From Propionibacteriaceae bacterium (GTDB lineage Bacteria; Actinomycetota; Actinomycetes; Propionibacteriales; Propionibacteriaceae): a stretch of DNA of 5,269 bases. Position numbers and translations under genes: made by a program. Where the stretch lies: positions 1 to 5,269 of the forward strand of contig JAISCH010000102.1 in NCBI GenBank assembly GCA_031265725.1, read 5' to 3'. Below the pieces are notes generated by a model that saw nothing but the letters and a program-made list of their open reading frames with translations, had not been told where the DNA came from and did no database searches. Below, piece after piece: positions 5,266 through 5,269 of this stretch; position 1 is the stretch's first letter; every line of letters begins with the position of its first letter.

Positions 5266-5269
5266 GTCA

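Overview
The window looks like chromosomal or accessory DNA of an actinobacterium. The main evidence is an ECF-type sigma factor followed in an overlapping arrangement by a membrane-anchored protein of the actinobacterial CU044_5270 type, together with a typical actinobacterial lipoprotein signal and frequent GTG/TTG starts. G+C is moderately high by eye, highest in the sigma-factor pair and lower in the CHAP gene and its neighbour. Genus cannot be named from this sequence.

All well-supported genes lie on the minus strand, so transcription runs from high to low coordinates. At the right edge (about 5119-5265) is a short plus-strand reading frame interrupted by an amber codon, probably the remnant of a gene. 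Next is the regulatory pair: an ECF-like sigma factor (4468-5016), then a 385-aa single-pass membrane protein (3342-4499) whose TTG start overlaps the sigma gene by 32 nt. This pair probably couples an envelope signal to transcription, although the second protein has no zinc-binding anti-sigma motif. A gap of about 410 nt (2931-3341) holds an inverted repeat and a weak promoter candidate.

It is followed by a two-gene envelope unit: a secreted CHAP-domain peptidoglycan hydrolase (2421-2930) and, 34 nt downstream, a secreted protein of unknown function. The second gene appears broken by two compensating 1-nt indels: its N-terminal half is open at 1898-2386, and coherent C-terminal sequence continues to 1664. 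If the indels are sequencing errors, the intact product is about 240 aa.

Downstream, behind a strong 13-bp hairpin (1607-1643) and a near-consensus ribosome binding site, is a cysteine-containing lipoprotein (609-1583). The last 608 nt hold little: a short minus-strand frame (114-245) resembling the start of a WXG100-like protein, and a hairpin at 20-59.

The common theme is the cell envelope: a membrane-linked sigma system, a cell-wall hydrolase with an unknown secreted partner, and a surface lipoprotein. That the sigma system controls the envelope genes is an inference from proximity only. No tRNA, rRNA, CRISPR array, insertion sequence or prophage was seen.
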